Of a stretch of 64,000 nucleotides of DNA, positions 11,156 through 23,614 are shown one piece after another (positions within the stretch are counted from its first letter, which is position 1; every line of letters begins with the position of its first letter). Source of the DNA: Arabidopsis thaliana (taxonomy: Eukaryota > Streptophyta > Magnoliopsida > Brassicales > Brassicaceae); assembly GCF_000001735.4 (NCBI RefSeq), contig NC_003070.9, positions 16,105,971-16,169,970 of the forward strand, in the 5' to 3' direction. Below the pieces are notes generated by a model. It was not told the DNA's origin. It did no database searches and worked only from the letters and a program-made list of their open reading frames with translations. Made by a program: the position numbers and the translations under genes.

Positions 11156-11335
11156 TTTTCATTCGAAAACGTTTCTCTAATTTGTTTGTCATATATATGC
11201 TTCTAAGTTAAACTAGTCTTTCTCTAAATTAGTTTATCACGTTAAAAAATTAATAAAAATTATTTTCAGAATTACTTTTGAGCAAAATAAATATATTTAT
11301 GAGATTCACTATCAATATTGCTAGGTTACAGGACT

Positions 11336-11858
11336 AAAACCTAAAACCTAAAGACTTCGTCGTCGGCGATGGCAAGTGGATCTCTTCGGTTTTGAGATGT
11401 TTTGTCTCTCGATTGAGTTTCCTATTCTCCTAAGGAGATATGGATTGTTTATTTCGGATCTTGGTTGTCAGATTTTTTTGGTTATATTAAAGGAGGTTTT
11501 TGGAATATTTGGGATTCAAAGAGATTGTTATCTTTGGTTGGAAAATCGCTTCTTTGGGTCGTGTTATGTGGAATCTCCGGCAGGATTTCTGAGGAGAAAT
11601 CAAGGATTGCGGAACTGTGATGTTATTCTTGGAATTATTGGTGGGTATCAGATCAAATCAACAACAGCTGGTTCATTGGAGATCGATCGAGTTTTTGTAT
11701 CCAGAAGCTTTATTGGAAGTTCAGATCATTTCAAAAGATCTTTATTCCCTGCGGTTAAGGATAAGCTATATCAATTAGAATCAAGGGTTTTAATGGTAAA
11801 CATGTTTTGTAAGGTAGGAGGATCTGTAAGATCTTGGAGTGAGGAAGCAAGAAAGTAG
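11336..11858 (+). other. Unrecognised reading frame cut by the copia insertion
   Basis: An open stretch with no in-frame ATG at its start runs to the TAG at 11856-11858, which is itself part of the AGTAG target duplication of the copia element. The 160-residue translation is rich in aromatic residues and matches no family I recognise. The sequence continues after the copia element at 18112. It may be the 5' region of the same LINE-like element whose DUF4283 segment lies at 18279, but I cannot show this. Confidence 0.3.
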
Positions 11859-12409
11859 TGTTAGTGCACCCTCTATCAGGACAAACCAGAAGGAGTGTTG
11901 TTTGCTGGAACAAGCTGGAAGCTGTTTCAGAAGACTAAAGTGAAGATCAAGTAATTGATGCTAACGTGGATATGCCGCCAAATAAACGAATGACGTGGAG
12001 ATCACAACAGGATGAGTTCAGTTTGGAGAGGAGATATTCACGCGAAGATTTGGAGTGATCCAAGATCTCGAAGGCTAACCTAGAAGACCAAAGACCTCGA
12101 TGGTATAAATAGAGGTGCTAAGGTTCTTGTTAGACTTTGCCGTGATTGTGAGTGAAAAAGCTAGTGCAACGCTTTTCATTGTTAGAGACTAAGGTTTAGT
12201 CTGATTGGAATTCTAGAGAGATGAAAGAGTGTGTTCTTGTGATCTGCTCTTGTGTGTTTAGGGAAATCTCAAGTGACAAGCTAAAGTAGTTTAGATCTTG
12301 TGTAAAACCAATTAAGGTAGTTGTAAACTTCTTAATCAGATTTCTAATAAAGTGATACTCAGTGGTTCTGAGTTTGGGGAATACGATTCTTGGTTCATGT
12401 TGAATTTCA
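11859..12409 (+). repeat. copia 5' LTR
   Basis: It starts TGTTAGTGCACC and ends GAATTTCA. A TATA box lies in GGTATAAATAGAGG (about 12102), followed by the presumed R region. It is the same length as the 3' LTR, with differences mainly near the right end (CATGTTG versus CATCCGG). Confidence 0.95.
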
Positions 12410-12411
12410 TT

Positions 12412-12423
12412 TGGTATCAGAGC
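12412..12423 (+). other. copia primer-binding site (initiator tRNA-Met type)
   Basis: TGGTATCAGAGC lies 2 bp after the 5' LTR end and is the usual plant copia match to the 3' end of initiator methionine tRNA, which primes minus-strand DNA synthesis. Confidence 0.92.
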
Positions 12424-12439
12424 GGGCATCTGAACCAAG

Positions 12440-13735
12440 TTGTACTTAACAACAGGTGCAGATCCTGCGGAGAGGATGGACTACCCCGAAGAGTTCGTTG
12501 CGGTCGGTAAAGCAATCATGTTGGAAAAAGGAAATTACGGACACTGGAAAGTGAAGATGAGAGCTCTCATACGTGGTCTAGGAAAGGAAGCCTGTATTGC
12601 TACGAGCATTGGATGGAAGGCTCCGGTCATCAAGGGAGAAGATGGAGAAGATGTGCTAAAAACTGAAGATCAATGGAATGATGCAGAAGAGGCAAAGGCC
12701 ATAGCTAATTCAAGGGCACTGTCTTTGATATTCAACTCCGTGAATCAAAATCAATTCAAACGGATTCAAAACTGTTAATCAGCTAAAGAAGCATGGGATA
12801 AACTTGCTAAAGCATATGAAGGGACAAGTAGTGTCAAAAGATCCAGAATCGACATGTTAGCATCTCAGTTTGAAAATCTCACTATGGAAGAAACAGAGAA
12901 CATTGAGGAGTTCAGTGGGAAAATCAGTGCCATAGCGAGTGAAGCACACAATCTAGGAAAGAAATACAAAGATAAGAAACTGGTCAAGAAACTGTTGAGG
13001 TGTCTCCCATCAAGGTTTGAAAGTAAGAGAACGACCATGGGAACGTCGTTGGACACTGACTCAATCGATTTTGAAGAAGTAGTGGGAATGCTCCAAGCAT
13101 ATGAATTAGAAATCACTTCCGGAAAGGGAGGTTACTCCAAAGGACTTGCTTTAGCTGCATCGGCAAAGAAGAATGAGATACAGGAATTGAAGGATACAAT
13201 GAGCATGGGATAAATCGATTTTGAAGAAGTAGTGGGAATGCTCCAAGCATATGAATTAGAAATCACTTCCGGAAAGGGAGGTTACTCCAAAGGACTTGCT
13301 TTAGCTGCATCGGCAAAGAAGAATGAGATACAGGAATTGAAGGATACAATGAGCATGATGGCAAAAGACTTCAGTAGAGCAATGAGGAGAGTTGAGAAGA
13401 AAGGATTCGGAAGAAATCAGGGAACTGATAGATATCGAGACCGAAGCTCAAAAAGGGATGAGATTCAATGTCATGAATGTCAAGGATACGGACATATTAA
13501 AGCTGAATGTCCCTCTTTAAAGAGAAAAGATCTCAAGTCCTCTGAGTGTAAGGGTCTTGGACACACTAAGTTCGACTGTGTTGGATCAAAGTCTAAGCCA
13601 GATGGATCTTGTAGTTCTGAAAGTGAAAGTGACTCAAATGATGGAGACTCGGAAGATTATATAAAAGGTTTCGTGTCTTTTGTAGGAATCATTGAAGAAA
13701 AAGATGAAAGTTCATACAGTGATAGCAGATGGTGA
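12440..13735 (+). pseudogene. copia gag (UBN2-type) with zinc knuckles, two nonsense codons
   Basis: One frame runs from about 12476 to 13735. The N-terminal part contains MLEKGNYGHWKVKMRALIRG, typical of copia gag with a DUF4219/UBN2 domain. The middle has RIDMLASQFENLTMEE and KLLRCLPSRFESK. The C terminus has a CCHC knuckle (CHECQGYGHIKAEC) and a second degenerate one (SECKGLGHTKFDC). TAA at 12776 replaces a glutamate-type codon in an otherwise continuous alignment, and TAA at 13211 was created at the junction of a 150-bp tandem duplication. The frame shifts into pol near 13735. Confidence 0.9.
13063..13357 (+). repeat. 150-bp tandem duplication inside copia gag
   Basis: The segment 13063-13207 is repeated without a difference at 13213-13357 (period 150 bp). 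A 5-bp junction GGATA between the copies creates the in-frame stop TAA at 13211-13213. Since 150 is divisible by 3 the gag frame is otherwise kept. Confidence 0.97.
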
Positions 13736-15653
13736 GGATGAGGACAACTCAGCTGATGAGGATTCTGACATCGAAAAGGACGTTAACATCAATGAAGAGT
13801 TAAGGAAACTGTATGACAGCTGGTTGATGCTGAGTAAAGAGAAAGTTGCCTGGCTGGAAGAGAAGCTAAGAGTTCAAGAACTGACAACAAAACTGAAAGG
13901 AGAGTTAACTGCTGCAAATCAGAAGAACTCTGAGCTGACTCTGAAATGCAGTGTGGCTGAAGAGAAAAACAGAGAACTTTCTCAAGAGCTTAGTGACACT
14001 CGCAAGAAGATCCACATGCTGAACAGTGGAACAAAAGATTTGGATAATATACTTGCTGCTGGAAGAGTGGGAAAATCAAATTTTGGTTTAGTATACAATG
14101 GTGTTGGATCAGGTACAAAGACGAATTTTGTACGAAGCGAAGCTGCTGCTCCAACAAAAAGTCAAACAGGTTTTCGAAGCAACTATGATGCTGTTCCAGC
14201 AAGACGTGTGTACCAGAATCACGATCACTATCATTCCCGGAGAACTGTGACAGGTTACGAATGTTACTACTGTGGAAGACATGGTCATATTCAGAGATAT
14301 TGCTACAGGTATGCTGCTAGGTTGAATAAGCTAAAGAGACAAGGAAAACTATATCCATATCAAGGAAGAACCTCCAAGATGTATGTCAGAAGGGAGGATC
14401 TCTATTGTCATGTAGCATACACCTCGATTGAAGAAGGAATAAAGAAAAAATGGCATTTTGACAGTGGAGCATCCAGACATATGACAGGAAGTCAATGCAA
14501 TCTTGAAAATTACACCTCTGTCAAGGAAAGTAAAGTTACTTTTGGAGGTGGGGATAAAGGAAAAATCAAGGGAAAAGGTGATTTGACTAAAGCAGAAAAG
14601 CCTCAGCTTACAAATGTGTACTTTGTCGAAGGGCTTACTGCAAATCTGATTAGTGTGAGTCAGCTATGTGATGAAGGGCTGACTGTGAGTTTCAATAGTG
14701 TAAAATGCTGGGCTACAAACGAGAAGAACCAAAACACTCTCACTGGAGTTAGAACTGGGAACAATTGCTACATGTGGGAAGAACCTAAAGAGTGTCTTAG
14801 AGCTGAAAAAGAGGATCCAGTGGTATGGCATCAACGTCTTGGTCACATGAATGCGAGGAGCATGTCAGAAATAGTGAGCAAGGAAATGGTTAGAGGAGTA
14901 CAAGAGCTGAAACACATAGAGAAAATTGTGTACGATGCCTACAATCAAGGTAAACAAATTAGAGTCCAACACAAGAGAGTTGTAGGTGTTGTTGAGAGAA
15001 AGAACCAGACTTTTCAAGAGATGGCCAGAGCCATGATTCATGGACATGGAGTTCCTGAAAAAATCTGGACAGAGGCTATTAGTACAGCATGTTATGTGAT
15101 CAATCATGTTAATGTGAGGATTGGAGGCACATTCGACAAGTTGGTCAAAGCGTTTGTGAAGACAATGACAACTGAGTTCAGGTTGAGTATGGTAGGCGAA
15201 CGTAAGTACTTTCTGGGGTTGCAAATCAATCAGATTGATGAAGGGATTGCTATCTCGCAAAGCACCTATGCTCAGAACCTGGTGAAACGCTTCGATATGT
15301 GTTCCAGCAATCCAGTTAAAACTCTTATGAGCACTACCAACCTCTGCAGCTGCTGTACTAAATTTCTTTGGATGAAACACATGGGTTTGGATTAAGGTAT
15401 GTCTTTTTCTGACCCTTTACTTGTTAAATGTGATAATGAAAGTGCTATTGTCATATCTAAGAATTCGGTACAACACTCAATCACTAAACACATAGCTATA
15501 AGACATCATTTTGTTAGAGAATTAGTTGAAGAAAAACAAATTACCGTAGAACATGTGCCTACTGAAATTCAACTTGCTGATATTTTCATTAAGCCTTTGG
15601 ACTTGAACATGTTTGTGAACTTGCAAAAGTCCCTTGGTATTGGTGAAGTCTAA
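13736..15653 (+). pseudogene. copia pol: protease, partial integrase, RT tail, RNase H tail
   Basis: A 567-codon frame opens with an acidic, coiled-coil-like stretch (about 13780-14010), then a CCHC knuckle (CYYCGRHGHIQRYC, ~14266). The protease motif WHFDSGASRHMTGS is at ~14450 and the GAG-pre-integrase motif VWHQRLGHMNARSMSEIV at ~14824. Integrase jumps from the GKQ segment (~14950) straight to GVVERKNQTFQEMARAM, losing the DD part of the catalytic core. RT is reduced to its C-terminal part (DKLVKAFVKTMTTEFRLSMV onward), so the YVDD box is gone. A TAA at 15393 breaks the RNase H region, which continues in frame (VKCDNESAIVISKN, ADIFIKPL) to 15653. Confidence 0.9.
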
Positions 15654-16732
15654 CTATCTTCTTGATGAGTGTTTGTGCTGAAACAGGGTTGGTTGTACAG
15701 TGAGAAGCAAGTTTTCATATCTATTTTACAAAGTGTCATAACCGGTTTTCAAATCTTCTGCTGTAAAAAGTTCACCAAGAGAAAGAGCTACCCTTCATGG
15801 TTCGGAGATGCAAAGTCAGTAAAGTGTGTGACATACATAGTGTGTAGAGCATTAAGGAAGGGATGAAATGCAGAAAGGGGCAGAAAGAAGCATTTCATTT
15901 CATAAGATGAAGCATGAGCTTATCTAAGACACGGGGGACAAAGGAGAAATCTTGTCACTAACCCGATGGGAACAAAGGAAAAATCTTGTTCACCTACACT
16001 TTGGAGAGAAGGGATGTCAAACAAAAATATTGAGAGAACAAATAAGAAAGAGCATCACTACACTCTGCAACAAGACAAGAGAAATAAATAAAAAAATAAA
16101 TAAAAAAAAGGGGGGTGCAAAAACAAGTTCTCTCACTGACATCTCGTCTCTCTGCAGAAAGGAGCAGTAAGAAGCAACAATAAGTTCTGAATACAAAAGA
16201 TCAGACTTGTAATTTATCAATAGCCTGAATGTTGCTGCACAGTCTGTCACACTCCTTGTTAAAAGGACTCGCTAACACTCTGAGATATGACGGTGTGAAG
16301 ACTACTCTTGGAGAATCAACATTCTCTTTTGTGTTGTGTCAGCAGATTATGTTCTGAATTTTTTGAATCAAGTTACAATGAGCTTAGTATTGTACAATCA
16401 CCTTTGGGGCAGTTCTGGACCTCAGTATGAGGGAGAGATGGTTATCACTTTGCTGATACTAATGGGGACTTGTTCTATGTGATTCAAGATGGCTTCAGAA
16501 AAAATGAGTTGAGCTTCAGAGGTATTTAAATTTGATTTTTAATCGATTTCGGTTTTATGTTAAGTGGTGTCAATTTCGGCTTGATGTGTTTTTATCTGAT
16601 TTTAACCGGACCAAAAACCGGTTAGCACTTATGTTGTGTTTTGAGTTGATTGGTTTGCATAAAACAAAATCGAAGGCAAAAATTGAAGGGGAAATCAAAA
16701 AGGTTACCACCAAAACCCTAAATCTCTAAACA

Positions 16733-17029
16733 ATGGCGAGAACCCGCGGCGGCTCCCGGCGTCCGACAAGAGCTCCGGCTGAAACTCGAACCGTGGCGAG
16801 AACACGCAGCGAAGCCCGGCGCGCTGCTCCGACTGGACCTCCGGCTACAACTCCAATCGTGGGGAGAACACGCAGCGATGCCCGGCGTATGCGAAAGATG
16901 TTTAATCCAGAGTATGTGTTTGGCACATCTTTACTTGTAGATTTGAGATATCTCTCTACCTTGCTGACGACAATAACGACACATATGGAAGGTATGGTGT
17001 CTTGGTCTTGTGCTCAGTGTCTGGTTTAA
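16733..17029 (+). CDS. Extra reading frame in the copia tail, arginine-rich repeats
   Basis: A 98-residue frame starts in a good plant context (AACAATGGCG). Its first ~53 residues are three imperfect repeats of an RTR-S/G-E/D-ARR type unit (about 60-66 bp each), strongly basic and proline-rich. The rest contains MRKMFNPEYVFGTSLLVDLRY. It lies between RNase H and the 3' LTR, where some copia lineages carry an additional frame, but I recognise no family. The AAACCCTAAATCTCTAAACAATGG leader is gene-like. It could be a captured fragment or a lineage-specific accessory protein. Confidence 0.4.
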   Translation: MARTRGGSRRPTRAPAETRTVARTRSEARRAAPTGPPATTPIVGRTRSDARRMRKMFNPEYVFGTSLLVDLRYLSTLLTTITTHMEGMVSWSCAQCLV

Positions 17030-17104
17030 TTGGTAGAGAGTGTCTAGATAGAGTTTTTGATCAATTGTGTCATGCAAGCAGGGGGAGATTATGGACTGGT
17101 CCCT

Positions 17105-17260
17105 GAGAACTCTAATTCATTTGTAAGCTCTCTAGATGTTGATAAGCTCTCTAGATGTTGATAACGAAGAAGGCTTTGAAGTGAGAACTCTAATTCATTT
17201 GTAAGCTCTCTAGATGTTGATAAGCTCTCTAGATGTTGATAACGAAGAAGGCTTTAAAGA
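17105..17260. repeat. 78-bp tandem duplication with inner 19-bp repeat, copia tail
   Basis: GAGAACTCTAATTCATTTG begins both copies (17105 and 17183). Within each copy TAAGCTCTCTAGATGTTGA occurs twice in a row. One or two substitutions separate the copies. It is non-coding and lies upstream of the 3' LTR. Confidence 0.95.
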
Positions 17261-17546
17261 TACTCAATCTTCTTAGTGTGTTTAGATCTAGTTGTGGGGG
17301 AGTTTAGGATTAAGGGGGAGTTTTTAAGCTGTGTTTGTTAATCATGTCCTTTTGGTTTAGTAGGTTTTTGTTTCTAAGTACTGGATAATGTGTTTTGAAT
17401 CTTAAAAACTTATTTATGCAATCTATGATGAGACCCTCTATTGGTTATTTCTGGTGCTTATTATCTCTATGACTTGATGTGTGCTTGTGAGTTTTCTTTG
17501 AGGGGTTTCTTGCAGGATTGCTTGAATTGACAAATTGTATCAAAAA

Positions 17547-18106
17547 GGGGGAGATTGTTAGTGCACCCTCTGTCAGGACAAACCAGAAGGAGTGCTGTTT
17601 GCTGGAACAAGCTGGAAGCTGTTTCAGAAGACTAAAGTGAAGATCAAGTAATTGATGCTGACGTGGATATGCCGCCAAATAAACGAATGACGTGGAGATC
17701 ACAACAGGATGAGTTCAGTTTGGAGAGGAGATATTTACGCGAAGATTTGGAGTGATCCAAGATCTCGAAGGCTAACCTAGAAGACCAAAGACCTCGATGG
17801 TATAAATAGAGGTGCTAAGGTTCTTGTTAGACTTTGCCGTGATTGTGAGTGAAAAAGCTAGTGCAACGCTTTTCATTGTTAGAGACTAAGGTTTAGTCTG
17901 ATTGGAATTCTAGAGAGATGAAAGAGTGTGTTCTTGTGATCTGCTCTTGTGTGTTTAGGGAAATCTCAAATGACAAGCTAAAGTAGTTTAGATCTTGTGT
18001 AAAACCAATTAAGGTAGTTGTAAACTTCTTAATCAGATTTCTAATAAAGTGATACTCAGTGGTTCTGAGTTTGGGGAATACGATTCTTGGTTCATCCGGA
18101 ATTTCA
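17547..18106 (+). repeat. copia 3' LTR with polypurine tract
   Basis: The tract AAAAAGGGGGAGAT (17542-17555) primes plus-strand synthesis and directly precedes the TGTTAG start at 17556. The LTR ends GAATTTCA at 18106, followed by the AGTAG duplication. It carries the same TATA box (about 17799) and would supply the polyadenylation region. Confidence 0.95.
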
Positions 18107-18278
18107 AGTAGAAATTAAGGGCTACGGTTGTTAGTCTTTCTCATCTCATCATCTTCTCTTTTTTCAAGACAAAGTGGGTTTTGTTCTTGGGTTATCTAGC
18201 TTTTTCGAGTTACTGTGGGGTGCTATTTTTTGGGTACGTTTCGTAGGGTTTTGGGGTGTACTTGGAAGCGGGCAAGAG

Positions 18279-18740
18279 ATGTCTCAAATTGTTTTGGCGG
18301 GGCAGAGCTCAAGTGCAGTCATTGTGAAACCTCTAAAGCTTAAGATCAAAGTTCCACGCTTTGATAATTCGGCGTTAATTCAGGGGTACTCTAAGACTTT
18401 AATCAGGAGGTGCATGAATCATATGATGCAGGACATGAAGTCTGTTTTGTTCATGGTGCCAAGGATCTGGAAACTAGAGGATAGAGTAGACGAGGCAGGT
18501 ATCGGTTTAGGTCGATTCCAGTTTGATTTTGACCATGAGAAGGATATTCAGGAGATCATGAAGATGGAACATTTCCACTTTGATCATTGGATGTTTTCTT
18601 TTGTCTGATGGGCGCCGATGGTGGATCCAAGATATCCGTTTTACATCACTTTTTGGGTTCGTGTTATCGGGGTTCCTTTACGGAATCGGACGGTTGCGAT
18701 TTTAAGCGTTATAAAACATTTTGAACGACTGGTTTAGCGG
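18279..18740 (+). pseudogene. LINE-type ORF1 remnant (DUF4283)
   Basis: From ATG at 18279 the peptide has the DUF4283 signature of plant L1-like ORF1 proteins: SALIQGYSKTLIRRCMN, FMVPRIWKLEDRV, GLGRFQFDFDHEKDIQEIMK and HFHFDHWMFSFV. A single CGA-to-TGA-type stop at 18606 interrupts it; the same frame continues with the usual W-P-M-V-D-P...ITFWVRVIGVPL segment to about 18710 and then fades. There is no endonuclease or RT downstream, so this is a truncated relic. The copia element was inserted about 170 bp upstream. Confidence 0.8.
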
Positions 18741-18794
18741 TTAAAAATTAGTGCGTTTGCGGAAGCTTAATGACTGGTTAACGGATTTACGTTT

Positions 18795-18990
18795 TGGGTA
18801 GGAAAATTAAGGGTTTATGTTTTTGGCGGAAATTACGGATTTACGTTTTTGGCGGAAAATTACGGATTTACGTTTTTGGCGGGAAAATTACGGGTTTACT
18901 TTTTTGGTGAAAATTTACGGGTTTACGTTTTTGGCGAAAAAATTAAGAGTTTATATTTTTTGTCGGGAAAATTACGAGTTTATGATAATG
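18795..18990. repeat. ~30-bp minisatellite (TTACGG-TTTACGTTTTTGGCGG type)
   Basis: About six degenerate copies of a unit containing GTTTACGTTTTTGGCGGGAAAATTACG follow the LINE remnant. The repeat is GC-richer than its surroundings, with GGCGG in most copies. No coding role is visible. Confidence 0.85.
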
Positions 18991-19892
18991 TTATCATGAT
19001 GATAGCTATCAGGACTTTGGTATGTTGATCTGATGATGATGGTGGTGGTATTATGATATTATGAGAGGGTAATGATGATGATGATGATATGTGTTGATAA
19101 TGAGTAAATTGATGGGTTGATAAAGTTATTTGGAAAAAGATTTATTATATTCAATCGGTTTAGAAATTTTGTTTTGCGGGTTTCGCCCTAGTTATACATT
19201 AAAGATTGTTTTGCGTGTTATGTCGAAAAACAAGTTTTTGAATCTATAACAAACAAGACAGTGATAAAACGTTTCCAAAATATGAGTGAGCGTAAGATAC
19301 ATCCTTAAGAATTGTGTTGAATTTTTTTTCGTTGTTGTTTTATAGTGACCTAAAACTTTATTTCGATGTTATGTATTGCTATATTTTTTATTTGGTTGTA
19401 AAATTTTGAAGATACTTATTTAAAACCCATCAAACAATTTTTCTATATTTGTCATTGGACAAATAAGTTTTTCTAAATATTTTAGTTTCAAAAACAAACT
19501 AATATGATATTTAGACCCAAATCAGGTTTTCCAAGATATTTTACTCTTCAGAACGAATCGATCTTTAAACTATCTCCAATAGTTATCTCTATAATTTGTA
19601 TAAGATAAAGTTATCTTAATGTTATTTCGGATATTTTAGTTTTCTTTAGACATATGCCGGATCGGATCATGTATAATAATGTCATTATCTCCATAACCGG
19701 ATTAGATGACCAAATTGATCCATTTTCATTTCTCCCAATATTTATTACATTTTTTTTTTTTTGATGTAATATTTGTAATAAATATTTAAATAAATAATTA
19801 CCACTGAATCGAAGAAGCTTTGCTTAGATATCATCGAACTTGCTCCAACTGCTCTATCTCAGGATCTCTCTCAGACACAGTTTCTTCCATCC
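18991..19892. other. Intergenic, upstream of the At1g42960-like gene
   Basis: AT-rich sequence with a short (GAT)n run at 19068-19089 and a poly(T) run at 19750. The last ~100 bp before the ATG are CT-rich and gene-like, consistent with a 5' UTR. I see no transposon ends. Confidence 0.5.
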
Positions 19893-21110
19893 ATGGCGTC
19901 TCTTTCTTCTACCTCTCTCTCTCTCCCCAAGAATTCTCACCAACTCCATCCTTCATCTGGTAATAACTTCTTCAATCTCTCCAATCTTCGTGCTTTATAG
20001 ATTTTCAATATCCTCCATTTTCGAGCTCATGAGATTCGTACAGTCATGTTACGATTTCTAATTTAGCATCTCACAAAACCCAATTTAATTGTGTATTGGA
20101 CGATCTTGATTCCTTTATGTTGTTGGGTCCTTTCTTTTTACTTGTGCTGATTTGTCAAAACAATGCAAAATTAGAGCTTGAAGCTGTTTTGTTAGAAAAC
20201 TGTTCAACTTGTTATGTATAAGTCACTGATTGTTGTTTGTTCTTGTTACCTTCTAGGTTTTTCTCTGAATCCAAATGCTCGTTGTGTCAGTGTTTCATTT
20301 GGACTGAATCACTCCAACAAACTTCATATTTCTGCTCCTAGAACCAAAAGGATCCTAACCATTCAATCTGCATACAGGTATATAACTTTATCTTATACAA
20401 ATTATTGTTTGAGATGTCGAAAACTGTGGTTCTTGTTACTCCTTAATGTTTTGTGAGCATCGTAACATTTTTTAGTATACTTTAGTTTTCTATTGGCAAC
20501 TTATGTTTACAGAGACAGTTTGCAATGTCTAATAGCATCAAAACTTGCAGAGATGATGATGGTTCAGGCAGCACAGGCCTATTCGTCGGAGGGTTTATTT
20601 TGGGCGGACTTATAGTCGGTGCCCTCGGATGTGTATATGCACCACAGGTAGTAATCTGTTACATGGTTTAGTTTGATCACTCTTAGAGCTTGTATTCGTT
20701 TCAATCAAGAAGTTCTTGAGTGGACTCGAGGAGCTCTGTAACCTTCTCTGTTTCACTTTGACTCATCAATGTGTGATGTTACTTTTGTGAATTGTATCAG
20801 ATCAGCAAGGCTATAGCTGGAGCAGACCGAAAGGATCTCATGAGGAAGTTGCCTAAATTCATATATGACGAGGAAAAAGCTTTGGAGGTAAGTTATTGCT
20901 AAGCCTCTTGATTCATATTTTATCTCACTTTTTGTTGAATTTACTTATGAACAATGTTGTCTACTGTTAATGCAGAAAACACGTAAGGTACTAGCTGAGA
21001 AAATTGCTCAGCTTAACTCTGCTATCGACGATGTCTCCTCTCAGCTCAAATCAGAAGATACTCCGAATGGTGCAGCTCTAAGCACCGATGAAATCGAGGC
21101 TACAGCCTGA
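19893..21110 (+). CDS. Chloroplast inner-membrane protein, At1g42960-like
   Basis: Five exons splice cleanly with GT-AG borders: 19893-19959, 20257-20377, 20551-20647, 20801-20887, 20976-21110, giving 168 residues. The Ser/Leu-rich N terminus ([15 protein letters not shown]) is a typical plastid transit peptide. A glycine-rich hydrophobic segment ([21 protein letters not shown], about residues 68-88) is a single membrane span. It is followed by a charged stretch [20 protein letters not shown] and a short coiled-coil-like tail with [14 protein letters not shown] know this gene as an uncharacterised plastid inner-envelope protein; its biochemical role is not known to me. It lies 470 bp upstream of GAPB in the same direction. 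Confidence 0.9.
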
Positions 21111-21581
21111 AATCATCTGTTTTTAGGATTTGAAATTGAATCATGGGAGATTACTTACTATGATCCCAATAATTGTTTTCCTTTCTGTGTAATGTTGTAC
21201 AACTTTTCGTCTACTATCTTCAAATGACTGCTTTCTTCCTTCTTCTTTTTTTCTCGAAATCGCGGTGTTGAAGGATATATCACAGTTATATGCGAAACCA
21301 GACGTTATGAAGACTATATAATATCCTGATGAAAACTATATGACATGAAAAGAAGGATTAAAAAAATGAGTCTCTTGAGAAACTTGTGATCACTGGCTCA
21401 CAGAATCTTATCCCCATATGTATCTTACCTACATAATAGCCACATATTACTTTGCTTCACTTTGAACCATTGGTTGGTTTTGATCAAAACCAAAGGATGT
21501 GTGTATGTATGTATATATTCTAACGCTCAAAACTGATCACTAGCATTCCTAGATTTTTCCTTCTTGTGATCACTTGCAGCT
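21111..21581 (+). promoter_or_regulatory. Intergenic spacer with GAPB promoter
   Basis: This 471-bp spacer must hold the 3' UTR of the upstream gene and the GAPB promoter. Two ATGAAAA motifs (near 21328 and 21346) fit the ATGAARA 'Gap box' described for light-regulated GAPA/GAPB promoters. A TATA-like GTATATATT sits near 21511, about 70 bp before the ATG. Motif assignment is by pattern only. Confidence 0.55.

Positions 21582-23614
<2,033 letters not shown>

Larger units (their letters stand above)
11859..18106 (+). mobile_element. Ty1/copia LTR retrotransposon, 6,248 bp, ends complete, coding region decayed
   Basis: Two 551-bp LTRs (11859-12409 and 17556-18106) are flanked by a perfect 5-bp target duplication AGTAG (11854-11858 and 18107-18111). 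A tRNA-iMet-type primer-binding site follows the 5' LTR and a purine tract precedes the 3' LTR. I count about 8 differences between the LTRs by eye, so roughly 98-99% identity. The gag-protease-integrase-RT-RNase H order fits copia. Large deletions in integrase and RT, two nonsense codons in gag and a gag-pol frameshift make it non-autonomous. A 1.9-kb tail between RNase H and the 3' LTR holds an extra reading frame and tandem repeats. Confidence 0.95.

Noticed and set aside
11376..11858. 160-codon open frame before the copia element
   Set aside because: No ATG at its start, no recognisable domain, and it ends exactly in the target duplication of the copia element. Kept only as an unrecognised frame.
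12865..13116. Minus-strand frames inside copia gag and pol (also 13990-14202, 14865-15380)
   Set aside because: They mirror well-supported plus-strand coding sequence and have no domain of their own.
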